64,000 nt of DNA from Bifidobacterium breve (GTDB taxonomy: Bacteria; Actinomycetota; Acidimicrobiia; IMCC26256; JAENVU01), in NCBI GenBank assembly GCA_945865605.1, contig CAMBEL010000005.1, positions 1-64,000 on the forward strand. The letters are read 5' to 3'. Positions 30,117-39,885 of the stretch are shown one piece after another. The notes under the pieces are model-generated. The model ran no database searches. It saw only the letters and a list, made by a program, of their open reading frames with translations, and had not been told where the DNA came from. The first letter of the stretch is position 1; each line of letters begins with the position of its first letter. Position numbers and translations under genes: made by a program.

Positions 30117-30790
30117 CTTGCTAAGGACACGAGCCCATGAAGCGGTGCACCACTTCCCTCAACCCGGACCGAAAGGTTGCGCGACGTGAGTATGCCGTCG
30201 CCCATACGGAATCCATTCCACTCGCCACCTTCTGCATGAATGCGCAAAGCGGCCGCGGCTGGCCACTCGCCCAACGTCACTAGTACCGCACCTCGTTCTC
30301 GTGCGCGAGAAACCAACCGACGAGCATCGGCGGCACGCACCCCGCGTGGTACCTCCACCAACACAACAGTTATTGCATCGAGCAACGCTGCCGCAACAAC
30401 CGCCCATCGATCTAGCGGTACATCGCGCACAACTGCGAAGCGCGTGAGATCAACACCGGCCGCCGACGCAGCAAGCGCACCCAGAGTGTGGTCAGGGCAA
30501 AGAGCACCGGCCCACTCCCCCGCCGCGCTCGCCGCAGCAACCAATCCAAACGCGAGTGTTGTAGCTCCTCCCCCTGGCACGCCGGTAACAGCCACCACCA
30601 TCCCGCGCCGAAGTTCGGGGACTAGCGCGCCTAACGGACCAGGTACCGGAAGAAGACGGTCCTTGGCAAGCAGCAGCGGAGCACCGACACGCGCAACCTC
30701 ATATAGGCGCGCACGTGCCTCGGGATCACGCAGCGGAATAACTGCATCACCCGGAACCGAATCCGTAGGGGAAGAAGAGGCCATATCCAC
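30113..30790 (-). CDS. imuA: ImuA'-like protein of the mutasome
   Basis: RecA-like core VVAVTGVPGGGATTLAFGLVAAASAAGEW; 4-nt overlap with imuB. Confidence 0.75.
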   Translation of the reverse strand: MDMASSSPTDSVPGDAVIPLRDPEARARLYEVARVGAPLLLAKDRLLPVPGPLGALVPELRRGMVVAVTGVPGGGATTLAFGLVAAASAAGEWAGALCPDHTLGALAASAAGVDLTRFAVVRDVPLDRWAVVAAALLDAITVVLVEVPRGVRAADARRLVSRARERGAVLVTLGEWPAAAALRIHAEGGEWNGFRMGDGILTSRNLSVRVEGSGAPLHGLVSLAS

Positions 30791-30804
30791 CTCAACACCT
30801 TATC

Positions 30805-30816
30805 GAACACATGTTC
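30805..30816. promoter_or_regulatory. LexA (SOS) box upstream of imuA
   Basis: ATCGAACACATGTTCGAT, core GAACACATGTTC, located just upstream of imuA start. Confidence 0.88.
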
Positions 30817-30874
30817 GATGTTGCTAGTCCTTACCCACGGGCGCGGATCAGCGGAATCGCCCTACCGCACCGGA

Positions 30875-31234
30875 CTATGCGATGGGTGAAACCTCGGGCG
30901 CTTCTACACCTCGGGCCTCGAACGACCAGCCAGCATCATCTCCGTAGTACTCAAAAAGATGCTCAATTAGGTAAGTGGCCTTCGCCTCGAGTTCACCCCA
31001 CTGCTCGGAAGCGGCCTCAACGGTTACGGAGTTGGAATACACCGTTACGGTCGTAGCCCCCGCCTCGAGCAGGCGAGCAGCAAGCACATCTGGTGGGCGG
31101 CCGCCACGTGCCTGGGCATCTTCTACCGAGCTGTATCGCTCAGTAGCCATACCCGTCAAAGATCGGTTTAGGTCATAAAGGCGAGTCGTAGGCGATGCCC
31201 CTGTACGCGCCGTAACTGTGATCGGCTGTCCCAT
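30875..31234 (-). CDS. Nfu/NifU N-terminal-domain-like protein
   Basis: ITVTARTGASPTTRLYDLNRSL..., DVLAARLLEAGATTVTVYSNSVTVEAASEQWGEL resembles Nfu_N; no CxxC domain. Confidence 0.55.
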   Translation of the reverse strand: MGQPITVTARTGASPTTRLYDLNRSLTGMATERYSSVEDAQARGGRPPDVLAARLLEAGATTVTVYSNSVTVEAASEQWGELEAKATYLIEHLFEYYGDDAGWSFEARGVEAPEVSPIA

Positions 31235-31291
31235 GCGCCTGAGACTAATTGCTCGCGCTGACGGAAATCGTTTCAGCGAAGACGGCGGCCC

Positions 31292-31954
31292 TCAGAACAA
31301 CCGCCCGGGTGCTGGCTCAATTCCGCCCCACGCCAGGTCATCCATGAAAGACCATGACCGGCGGTGGATCGTTGTCGGTCCCCATGCAGACAATGCTGCC
31401 CTATGAACCGGAGCCGGGTATCCCTTGTTCGACTCGAACCCGAACGCAGGGAAGTTCTCGGCCTCATCTCTCATCAACGCATCGCGGGTCACCTTGGCGA
31501 CACAACTCGCCGCCGCTACCGAAAGCGATGTCGCGTCTCCCTTGACCACCGTCGTCACGCGCGAACCCATACGCAAATAATCATGATTACCGTCGAGAAT
31601 TACGCGGTCCGGTTCATACCCGCGATCGGCAAGCGCGGCGAGTGCGCGCATCGCGGCCAAGCGAAGAGCCGCTGTCATCCCAAGCGCATCGCACTCGTCA
31701 TGACTTGCATGTCCTATCGCGAATGCTTCTGCCCAACCGCTAACCGCAGCAGCTGCTTGTTCGCGCTTCACGGGAGTAAGCATCTTCGAGTCGCGCACGC
31801 CAGCCAGGTGTTCCGAGCCCGGAATAACTGCTGCGACCGTTACTGGCCCAGCCCATGCGCCGCGTCCAACCTCGTCGATCCCGCATACAAGGCGGTCTCC
31901 GTCTCTTATGCATTGACGCTCGAGCCGCAGCGTGGGACTCGTTGTCGCCGTCAC
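31292..31954 (-). CDS. rnhB: Ribonuclease HII
   Basis: VCGIDEVGRGAWAGPVTVAAVIP, DGNHDYL, SVAAASCVAKVTRD; GTG start at 31954. Confidence 0.92.
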   Translation of the reverse strand: MTATTSPTLRLERQCIRDGDRLVCGIDEVGRGAWAGPVTVAAVIPGSEHLAGVRDSKMLTPVKREQAAAAVSGWAEAFAIGHASHDECDALGMTAALRLAAMRALAALADRGYEPDRVILDGNHDYLRMGSRVTTVVKGDATSLSVAAASCVAKVTRDALMRDEAENFPAFGFESNKGYPAPVHRAALSAWGPTTIHRRSWSFMDDLAWGGIEPAPGRLF

Positions 31955-31997
31955 GGGACCTGACCGTAGCCCCACTATCAACGATCGCGCAGGATGC

Positions 31998-32648
31998 CTA
32001 CAACGGCACCGACAGCAATGCCGAACGCACATCGGCGAGCGTGTCGAATCTCTGGTGTTCTACGCCGTTCATCGTGCACCATTCAGAAAGTGAACTCTTC
32101 GCGAACACGACGTCAGCGAGCAACGCTGCTTTGCGATCGCTCGTTCCGTCACCGACTACAACAGTTGTACGCCCACGCCGCAACGCGTCCTTCACCGGCG
32201 CCTGCTTGCACGTTCCACAACTTGAACAAGCACAGCAGCGATCTTCGTTCGGAAAACTCAGCGAGCCACTTTCCCAGTCGACTGCATTCGTCAAGACGGG
32301 AACGCTTAAGTGCGCACACGCATCTTGGGCGTAGAACCCAAACCCATCCGAGAGCACGGTCACCTCGGCGTGCGCTGACACCAGGCCCTCTACCAATTCA
32401 TCGAGTCCAGGGTCGATTGCAACCTCGTGTGCGACTGACCGCAACAGGTCGGCATCGTGGGGCAACAAGTCCCACTCATCAAGCAGGCATATCCGACTCC
32501 CAATTCCTCCGGCGTCGTACTCGGCATCAATCGCCTTCCACCCGGGTTTACCAAGCCTTTCAAGCAAGTGAACCCCAACGTCGGCGCGGCTAATCGTCCC
32601 GTCGAAGTCGAGGAATACCGAAGTATTCGCGAGATCGAGAGTGGGCAC
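31998..32648 (-). CDS. HAD-family (MtnX/PSPase-like) phosphatase
   Basis: VFLDFDGTISRADVGVHLLERL, VLSDGFGFY, CCACSSCGTCK, VVGDGTSDRKAALLADVVFAK; GTG start at 32648. Confidence 0.82.
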   Translation of the reverse strand: MPTLDLANTSVFLDFDGTISRADVGVHLLERLGKPGWKAIDAEYDAGGIGSRICLLDEWDLLPHDADLLRSVAHEVAIDPGLDELVEGLVSAHAEVTVLSDGFGFYAQDACAHLSVPVLTNAVDWESGSLSFPNEDRCCACSSCGTCKQAPVKDALRRGRTTVVVGDGTSDRKAALLADVVFAKSSLSEWCTMNGVEHQRFDTLADVRSALLSVPL

Positions 32649-32700
32649 TCGGCCAGGGTATCGGCCGTGGCCCGTGACTAATTGGTTGGAATCGGTCACA

Positions 32701-34164
32701 ATGAGTGCCGGCAAGGCGGCGAATGTAGTGATTGATAGACGCAAGTTCATAAAGAACGCAGCGATCGCCGGTGGAGCCCTGGCTGGTGCGACCGCGCTGT
32801 CGGGATGTCGCGGCCTCTATCCGACTGGGTTCCAGCCCGGCTCATCGCTGATCGACGGACTCGCATCGGATTGCGGCATCGACACCGTTGTTGTCGTCAT
32901 GATGGAGAACCGCTCGTTCGACCACTGGCTCGGTTGGCTTGCCACCCACGAGAACTACCTGGAGCAAGGACGCAGTCGGTACGGCGCGGGGTTTGGCATT
33001 GACGGCAACCAGCACCAGACATACACCGGTCCCACTGGCCTCGTAGACACTGCGTACCTACCCAACTGGGACAAGACGACGGATCCGTGGCGCGGTTGCG
33101 GGTTCGGAGACCCCGGACATTCTTGGACCGCAGGGCGCGCCCAACGCGATGGCGGGTTCCTCGCGACAGGTGCGAACAACTCCGAGTTCGCGCTCGGTTA
33201 CTACGGCGCAAGTGATCTGCCGTTCAGCTCCCGCCTCGCGAAACGTTTCACAACATTCGACGGATATCACTGCTCCATTCTTGGCCCCACATATCCAAAC
33301 CGCGAGTACCTCAACGCAGCACAATCTGGCGGCATCAAGAACAACTATCTTCCATTAGCCGAGGGCGGCTTCCTATGGGAAACCATCTGGGACCGGTTCG
33401 CAGCTGCGGGAGTACCGGCTCGCTCCTATTACTCAGATTTACCCGTACTTGCTTTGTGGGGCAATCGCTTGATGCCATATGTCTCCCAAATCAGTAACTA
33501 CTTCACAGATTGTGCGTCAGGCTCTCTCCCCAACGTTGTTTTCGTAGACCCCGCTTTCGTCGGTGACAATCGCAACGATGACCATCCGTTGGCCGACATT
33601 TGCGCTGGCCAGGGATTCCTGCGAGACGTATTTCAGGCCTTCGCAAAGTCAAACCACTGGGAGCGCGGCCTCTTTGTCGCTACCTACGACGAATGGGGAG
33701 GCTTCTTTGATCACGCCGCACCACCCCACCTACCGGACGACCGCACGAATGCTATCGATGCCGAAGACTTCTCCCAGGCTGGATTTCGCGTCCCAACTGT
33801 CATGGCTTCGCCGTTCGCGCGCCCCGGTTTTGTAGACAGCCGAACATACGACCACACATCGGTGTTGCGCTTCCTCGAATGGCGTTTTCTCGGAGCGCCG
33901 CCAGAAGGACCTGGGGCAGAGGGCGACAATTGGTTCCTCACACAACGTGATCGCTACGCGAACAACCTGGGTGCGAGTCTCATGGCCGAGTCCTTCTCCC
34001 CTGACATTTGGTTCGATCCAGCCTCGCTCGAGGTGGGCACACCATCACCTGTTTGTGCACCCATCGCCCCGACGCCTGGCATCGCAGCCGCGAACTTTGG
34101 GCCGCTAGACAACGCGTTCGACGAGGACAAGTGGGCGCTCTACCTCGACACGCTCAACTTCTAG
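32701..34164 (+). CDS. Phosphoesterase family (phospholipase C/acid phosphatase type), Tat-type lipoprotein signal
   Basis: DRRKFIKNAAIAGGALAGATALSGC signal; VVVVMMENRSFDHWLGWL; ATYDEWGGFFDHAAPP. Confidence 0.88.
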   Translation: MSAGKAANVVIDRRKFIKNAAIAGGALAGATALSGCRGLYPTGFQPGSSLIDGLASDCGIDTVVVVMMENRSFDHWLGWLATHENYLEQGRSRYGAGFGIDGNQHQTYTGPTGLVDTAYLPNWDKTTDPWRGCGFGDPGHSWTAGRAQRDGGFLATGANNSEFALGYYGASDLPFSSRLAKRFTTFDGYHCSILGPTYPNREYLNAAQSGGIKNNYLPLAEGGFLWETIWDRFAAAGVPARSYYSDLPVLALWGNRLMPYVSQISNYFTDCASGSLPNVVFVDPAFVGDNRNDDHPLADICAGQGFLRDVFQAFAKSNHWERGLFVATYDEWGGFFDHAAPPHLPDDRTNAIDAEDFSQAGFRVPTVMASPFARPGFVDSRTYDHTSVLRFLEWRFLGAPPEGPGAEGDNWFLTQRDRYANNLGASLMAESFSPDIWFDPASLEVGTPSPVCAPIAPTPGIAAANFGPLDNAFDEDKWALYLDTLNF

Positions 34165-34232
34165 AACAACGTCGCGCACATGATTGCAACCTGACAGCCG
34201 GTCCACATATCAACCGCTCTAGGCTGCGCCCG

Positions 34233-36980
34233 ATGAGTGACAAGCCAACCGTCGTCGCGATCGTTCCGCACACCCACTGGGACAGGGAGTGGTATTCGCC
34301 GTTCCAAACGTTCCGAATGCGGCTGGTGAAGTTGCTCGACGCACTACTACCGCTACTCGAAGAAGACCTCGACTACAAACACTTTCTTCTCGACGGTCAG
34401 ACCGCGGTCCTCGATGACTACTTGGCCATAAGGCCAGAGGCAGCAGCATCTCTTCGACGACTCGCAGAGAACGGGCGCCTCGCGTTTGGTCCATGGATGA
34501 TCCTCATGGACGAGTACATGGTCTCTGGCGAAACGATGATCCGAAACCTACAAATGGGCATAGCGCGCGCCACCGAGTTCGGAGGCCCGATGATGGTCGG
34601 ATACCTGCCAGACATGTTCGGACACGTCGCGCAGATGCCGCAAATACTTCAACACGCTGGCCTAGACCATGCCGTGGTGTGGCGCGGCGTCCCGTCGGCG
34701 ATCGACAAGACCGCTTTTTTTTGGGAAGCACCAGACGGTTCACGCGTACGTGCTGAATACCTGGTCGGCTCGTACTCCAACGGCCGCGACCTACCGGATA
34801 AAGCCTCGGAACTGTTGGGCCGTGCACGCGGTTACGAAGCCGAGCTCGGAACGGCGCGCCTCGATGGCGGCGGCATTCTCCTGATGAACGGTACAGACCA
34901 CCAGATGCCCCAGCCTTGGCTGGGGCGCGTGATCGAAGAAGCCAACGCTGCGCAAACAGACTACAAATTCGTCGTCACTTCGTTGCCCGACTACCTCGCG
35001 CAGCAGCCGAGCGATGGGATCACCACATGGCGGGGCGAACTGCGCTCTGGGGCACGCGCCAACGTGTTGATGGGAGTCGCTTCAAACCGCGTAGATGTTC
35101 ATCAAGCATGCGCACGCGCTGAGCGAGCTCTTGAGCGTCGCGCTGAACCACTTTGTGCCTTATTGCTGGCGAGCGAGCGCTATCCGAAGGAGTTGCTAAC
35201 GGAGGCATGGCGGCAACTCGTTCTCAATAGCGCGCATGACTCGTCGTGCGCATGTAGCCATGACGAAGTGGTGGATGCGGTGGTAGTCCGATATCAGGAA
35301 GCGCGACAAATCGGTGATGGGCTGGTGCGCGATGCGCTGCACGCTTTGTCATCCGAAGTCGATGCGGAACCAGGTTCGACACTCGTCGTCAACCCGACGC
35401 GTGCAGACCGTTCTGGACTGGTAGAGGCCGTGGTCGCCGGTGAGGGACCGTGCCACTTGATTGCCCTCGACGACGGAAGCTCGCACCCGGCGCAGGTAGC
35501 GGACACGCGCGGAGGTGAGGCGTTCTCCACCGTAGTGAACGGTCTCGCGATAAACAACGTCCTCGAGATGATGCGAGGTCCAGAGTTCGCAGGAACCCGC
35601 ATAGCACGGTACGAATTAGATCGAACGGACGACGGAATAATGCACGTACGTTGTTACATGGCAACAGCTGGAGCGCCCGCGCGGGACTTAGAAGAACTGC
35701 GTGATGAACTTCTAACGATCGCCGACGCACAAACCACGTTCCGGTTCTCCGTAGTCCAACCGCCATCGCGCGAAATCGTCGCCAATGCCGGATCCGTTCC
35801 GGGTTTCGGATGGCGCACCTTTAAGATCGTCGACGGCCTCCCTCCCGAAGAAGGCCCATCCGTCGTCGCAGGCCCCAACTGGTTAGAGAACGAATACATG
35901 CGCGTAGAAGTCGAGCCGCGACACGGCACCTACGCAATAACTACCCCCGATGGACTCCACCTGACTGGCCTCGGACGCATCATCGAAGGTGGTGACGGGG
36001 GAGACACATACAACTACTCGCCCCCAACTAACGACTTGCTCGTAGACACACCCGGAACGGTTGCAATCACTGTCCCCGAACGCGGCCCCGTTCGTGCGCG
36101 GCTTCGCATAGCCGCTCAATACCTGTGGCCATCGAGCGCCATTGGAGATGCTCGATTCTGTTCGGACCGAAGCGAAGACTCCGTCCTCACCGAAGTCGTG
36201 ACAACGCTCGAACTCCGCCAAGGCGAAACGTTTCTCCGCGTTCACACAGAGTGGGACAACCGTTCGCGAGACCATCGGGTTCGCGCGCACTTCCCCCTTC
36301 CCGAGTCGGTTACCCACTCAAGCGCCGAGTGCGCGTTCGCCGTCGTTGAGCGTGGGCTTGAAACTGAAGGGGGGCCTCACGAAACTGCCCTACCAACTTT
36401 CGTTTCCCGCCGTTTTGTCGATGCCAGCGGTGGCACATCCGGGATCGCGTTGTTGCATGATGGCTTGCTCGAATATGAATTGGTTGAGGACGGCTCCGAA
36501 CTTGTGCTCACGTTGCTCCGCGCCACTGGGTATCTGTCCCGCTCCGAACTTGCATTGCGCCCTAACCCGGCTGGGCCGCTTGACCCCCTCGAAGGGCCAC
36601 AGCTACAGCGCAAGATTGCGGTCGATTACGCCGTAGTTCCCCACCGAGGCGACTGGGAAGACGCTGAGCTTTACAACCGCGCGGACGAGTTCCTCGTTCC
36701 GCTAGAGCGAGCCCGAACTTCCAATGCCGTAGGCACCGTAGTGAACACTGGCAACAAGCTAAAGGTAAATGGAGCGGTCGTCTCTGCGGTAACACGCGAT
36801 CCTGGCGGACTGACCATCCGTATTTTCAACCCGTGTGCATCTCTGAGCACTGCATCGATATGGATAGACGGTGCTCCAGCGCAAGGTTGGGAGATCGACC
36901 TACTCGGTCGCGCCAAGGATCGATTCAACGGCGCGATAGAACTCCCACCTGCTCGCATAGCAACGCTCAGATTGTCCTAA
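34233..36980 (+). CDS. GH38 alpha-mannosidase family protein
   Basis: PHTHWDREWYSPFQTFR, LPDMFGHVAQMPQIL, NSAHDSSCACSHDEVVDAV. Confidence 0.92.
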   Translation: MSDKPTVVAIVPHTHWDREWYSPFQTFRMRLVKLLDALLPLLEEDLDYKHFLLDGQTAVLDDYLAIRPEAAASLRRLAENGRLAFGPWMILMDEYMVSGETMIRNLQMGIARATEFGGPMMVGYLPDMFGHVAQMPQILQHAGLDHAVVWRGVPSAIDKTAFFWEAPDGSRVRAEYLVGSYSNGRDLPDKASELLGRARGYEAELGTARLDGGGILLMNGTDHQMPQPWLGRVIEEANAAQTDYKFVVTSLPDYLAQQPSDGITTWRGELRSGARANVLMGVASNRVDVHQACARAERALERRAEPLCALLLASERYPKELLTEAWRQLVLNSAHDSSCACSHDEVVDAVVVRYQEARQIGDGLVRDALHALSSEVDAEPGSTLVVNPTRADRSGLVEAVVAGEGPCHLIALDDGSSHPAQVADTRGGEAFSTVVNGLAINNVLEMMRGPEFAGTRIARYELDRTDDGIMHVRCYMATAGAPARDLEELRDELLTIADAQTTFRFSVVQPPSREIVANAGSVPGFGWRTFKIVDGLPPEEGPSVVAGPNWLENEYMRVEVEPRHGTYAITTPDGLHLTGLGRIIEGGDGGDTYNYSPPTNDLLVDTPGTVAITVPERGPVRARLRIAAQYLWPSSAIGDARFCSDRSEDSVLTEVVTTLELRQGETFLRVHTEWDNRSRDHRVRAHFPLPESVTHSSAECAFAVVERGLETEGGPHETALPTFVSRRFVDASGGTSGIALLHDGLLEYELVEDGSELVLTLLRATGYLSRSELALRPNPAGPLDPLEGPQLQRKIAVDYAVVPHRGDWEDAELYNRADEFLVPLERARTSNAVGTVVNTGNKLKVNGAVVSAVTRDPGGLTIRIFNPCASLSTASIWIDGAPAQGWEIDLLGRAKDRFNGAIELPPARIATLRLS

Positions 36981-37000
36981 AGCAGCAAACACACGGAATG

Positions 37001-38140
37001 TCAGTCTCGGTTAGCGCTAAGAATTGCTTCACCCATTGCTTCGGAAGTGTTCCACGAATCGTCTAGCGCCGAAGCACGCAATACGAAACGCTGTGCGGGA
37101 TCAGTTACCTCCCATAAAACCTTTACCTTTTCTTCCATGCGCCGGATCGCGAACGACACGCTCCCGAATCGTGTAGGTGCCCCGTGTACGTCCACGTTTG
37201 CTCGCCGATCACGACTAGGTAGCAGGTCCACTCCGTCGTGTGTCTCACGAAGCAACTCATTGCGCATGCGTAGCAGTAACGCCGATGCGGAATCACCAGC
37301 ATCCAAGCCCCGTCTCAGAACCGAAGCGCGCCGAGCGCGTAGTGACAGCGCTTCCCATGCAATAGTCGCCTCCGTGTCATAGCCCCAGTCTTCGAGTGCC
37401 GCAGCAACACCAGCGTCTGGATCGGGATCTAGAAGCACCTGCGATCGCGCAAAGTTGATAGCGCCTTCTTCTCGAGCGTCATTGAGCACGACCCGCATTC
37501 CCTTGTCGAGATGTGCATTCCAACCTCGCGCCACCTCGTCGGCGTCAGGCATATTCACGAGATCTAAACGCCCAGGATCGGATCCGGATGTAAGCAAAGC
37601 AATGCGAAGACGGTTCCTATGGCTCAGAGGAAAGCAGATCGTCGCGTTGACGCCACTGCGACCAGAACATGCCGGCATCGCGCCAGTGCTCTCCCCGATC
37701 GTTGGCGCTGCACCGACTACATCGTTAACGGACCATCGCGGCGGTGCATACGGCATCAGGATCGCCAACCGACCGTCGACAGCTATTCCCGATGCTCCAT
37801 CGACACTTACCGGCGAGATCGAACGCGCGCCAACGACCGAAAAACCGACCACGAAGGCTGCAGGTGACTCGTTTGCGACCTCTACGACGACTGCGCCTCC
37901 GGACCCTCCGATGCCATAAACGCGCTGCACCGCGTCTCCCCCCGGAACCCGGAGACGCGTTTGCGCGATCGGAGCGCCACCGTGTTCGACTCGCCTAGTG
38001 CTCGGGTCACTGCTTGGCACTCGCACGCGGTCGTCCGCGCCGATCCACCAGTCCAACGACCAGTCCTCATTGTGCACCGCGACCTGCCCGCGATCGCCTA
38101 CGAACGCCCTCCCTGGTGCACCGAGCGCACCAACGATCAC
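37001..38140 (-). CDS. Uncharacterised protein, third gene of a plsC-gpsA operon
   Basis: Long ORF with coding character; 4-nt overlap with gpsA stop (38137-38140); no family recognised. Confidence 0.7.
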   Translation of the reverse strand: MIVGALGAPGRAFVGDRGQVAVHNEDWSLDWWIGADDRVRVPSSDPSTRRVEHGGAPIAQTRLRVPGGDAVQRVYGIGGSGGAVVVEVANESPAAFVVGFSVVGARSISPVSVDGASGIAVDGRLAILMPYAPPRWSVNDVVGAAPTIGESTGAMPACSGRSGVNATICFPLSHRNRLRIALLTSGSDPGRLDLVNMPDADEVARGWNAHLDKGMRVVLNDAREEGAINFARSQVLLDPDPDAGVAAALEDWGYDTEATIAWEALSLRARRASVLRRGLDAGDSASALLLRMRNELLRETHDGVDLLPSRDRRANVDVHGAPTRFGSVSFAIRRMEEKVKVLWEVTDPAQRFVLRASALDDSWNTSEAMGEAILSANRD

Positions 38141-39150
38141 CGCATGCCGCGCAGTTCAGGTTTGGCCTCACGCAGCATCAACTCGGGGACTAGCTCGCTT
38201 GGGTCTCTACCCTCGTAGAGCACCGCTCCGACCTCTTCGGCTATCGGCATTTCCACTTCGGCGCGGCGAGCTAACTCAAGCACCGCTCCGGTCGTCTTGA
38301 CTCCTTCGGCGACCATCTTCATTTCCGCAACAATCTCATCTAACGCTCTCCCCTGTCCAAGAGCAACTCCAACAGTTCTATTGCGACTCTTTTCGCTCGT
38401 GCACGTAGCTACCAGATCACCGAGACCGGCTAGTCCGGCGAAACTCATTGGGTTCCCACCGAGTTTGTTCCCCAGGCGCGCGAGTTCCGCTAGCCCTCGG
38501 GTCATGAGCGCGGCCTTCGTGTTATCTCCATATCCAAGACCATGCGCTATGCCAGATGCGAGAGCGACAACGTTCTTCAGCGCTCCGGCAATCTCACACC
38601 CGATTACATCAGGATTTGTATATACACGAAATGTTTCAGTCATGAACAAGTGCTGCAAGAATTCCGCAGTTCTGCCGTCGGCAAACGCCACGACCGAAGC
38701 TGCCGGTCCACCCGCTGCTACCTCACGCGCAAGATTCGGCCCGGTCAAAACGCCAATCTTGTCTTGCCGATGTTCGGGAAGCACGTCAGCTACGACCTCA
38801 GTCATACGTAACAGCGTCCCCTGTTCGACACCTTTGGCAAGGCTGACGATCGGAATGTCGGCAGCGATCCATGGCGAAGCAGCGGCGAGCACGTCTCGGA
38901 AACCGTGAGACGGCACGCCCATTACGATTACCTCCGCTCCAGCGCACGCCTCTTCGAGTGAACCGGTAGCACGCACCGCAGCTGGCAGATCAATGCCAGG
39001 CAGGTAGTCGGGACTGCAGTGATCACCATTGATCGAAACCACAACCTCGTCATCGCGAGCCCAAAGCACAACCTCGGCATTTGTGGAAACGATCCGCGCG
39101 ACAGCCGTACCCCACGATCCTGCACCTATCACTGCAACTCGGGTAGTCAT
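38137..39150 (-). CDS. gpsA: Glycerol-3-phosphate dehydrogenase [NAD(P)+]
   Basis: VAVIGAGSWGTAVARIV, GVLTGPNLAREVAAGGPAA, EIAGALKNVVALASGIAHGLGYGDNTKAALMTRGL. Confidence 0.95.
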   Translation of the reverse strand: MTTRVAVIGAGSWGTAVARIVSTNAEVVLWARDDEVVVSINGDHCSPDYLPGIDLPAAVRATGSLEEACAGAEVIVMGVPSHGFRDVLAAASPWIAADIPIVSLAKGVEQGTLLRMTEVVADVLPEHRQDKIGVLTGPNLAREVAAGGPAASVVAFADGRTAEFLQHLFMTETFRVYTNPDVIGCEIAGALKNVVALASGIAHGLGYGDNTKAALMTRGLAELARLGNKLGGNPMSFAGLAGLGDLVATCTSEKSRNRTVGVALGQGRALDEIVAEMKMVAEGVKTTGAVLELARRAEVEMPIAEEVGAVLYEGRDPSELVPELMLREAKPELRGMR

Positions 39151-39863
39151 GGCCGCTCATCGGGTCGACTAGTTCGCAACACGGCAGTTTCCGCTGGCCG
39201 TACCCACCAGCAACCATCATCCTGGACGACTTCCTTCTGAAAAATCTCCCGTGCCCTGCGGACACAACCACAGATTGCTTCCATGATTCTGTCCGTGGCT
39301 TCATGGATGTCTTCATTCGTTTCGATCAAAACCGCCTTCCCGATTACAGCTATCTCCGGCGCGCGCCAACGCCACTCCGGCTTGCGCCCCTTACTCATGA
39401 CGCGGTGTAAGCCCCAGAGTCCAATCGGCGTCACCGGTATGCCGCTCGCCGCCGCAAGGCGCGCTGTTCCGGACTTACCCGGCATCGGTTCAAGATCTGG
39501 CGAAATTGTTCCCTCAGGGAATACTCCAACACATTGACCTTTCAATAGATCTCGAACCGCAACATCGAGCGATCCGCCCGCATCTGGGGTACCTCGGCGC
39601 ACCGGAATCTGCTGCATCCCGCGCAAGATCATCCCAAGGCCACATTTCTCAAACAGTTCCTCCTTCGCCAGGAAGCGCACGCGCCGCCGACGTCGGTTCG
39701 CTACATATGCGAGCGCTAGCGGATCCAGATACGAAATGTGATTGCTAGCCAATATCACTGGCCCCAACGCAGGAACTTCTTCCACGCCATCGATTACCCA
39801 TTTCACTCCGGCATGCAAGGGTGGGAACAACGCGGCCAACGCGAGGGTGTATGCAACATCCAT
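39147..39863 (-). CDS. plsC: 1-acyl-sn-glycerol-3-phosphate acyltransferase
   Basis: VILASNHISYLDPLAL (HX4D), VGVFPEGTISPD; 4-nt overlap with gpsA; start trimmed to ATG at 39863. Confidence 0.88.
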   Translation of the reverse strand: MDVAYTLALAALFPPLHAGVKWVIDGVEEVPALGPVILASNHISYLDPLALAYVANRRRRRVRFLAKEELFEKCGLGMILRGMQQIPVRRGTPDAGGSLDVAVRDLLKGQCVGVFPEGTISPDLEPMPGKSGTARLAAASGIPVTPIGLWGLHRVMSKGRKPEWRWRAPEIAVIGKAVLIETNEDIHEATDRIMEAICGCVRRAREIFQKEVVQDDGCWWVRPAETAVLRTSRPDERP

Positions 39864-39885
39864 CGATCGGTAGCATACGCAGACC

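Noticed and set aside
34008-34232. N-terminal extension of the GH38 ORF
   Set aside because: Lies over the end of the phosphoesterase gene in another frame; conserved GH38 start is MSDKPTVVAIVPHTHWDREWY at 34233.
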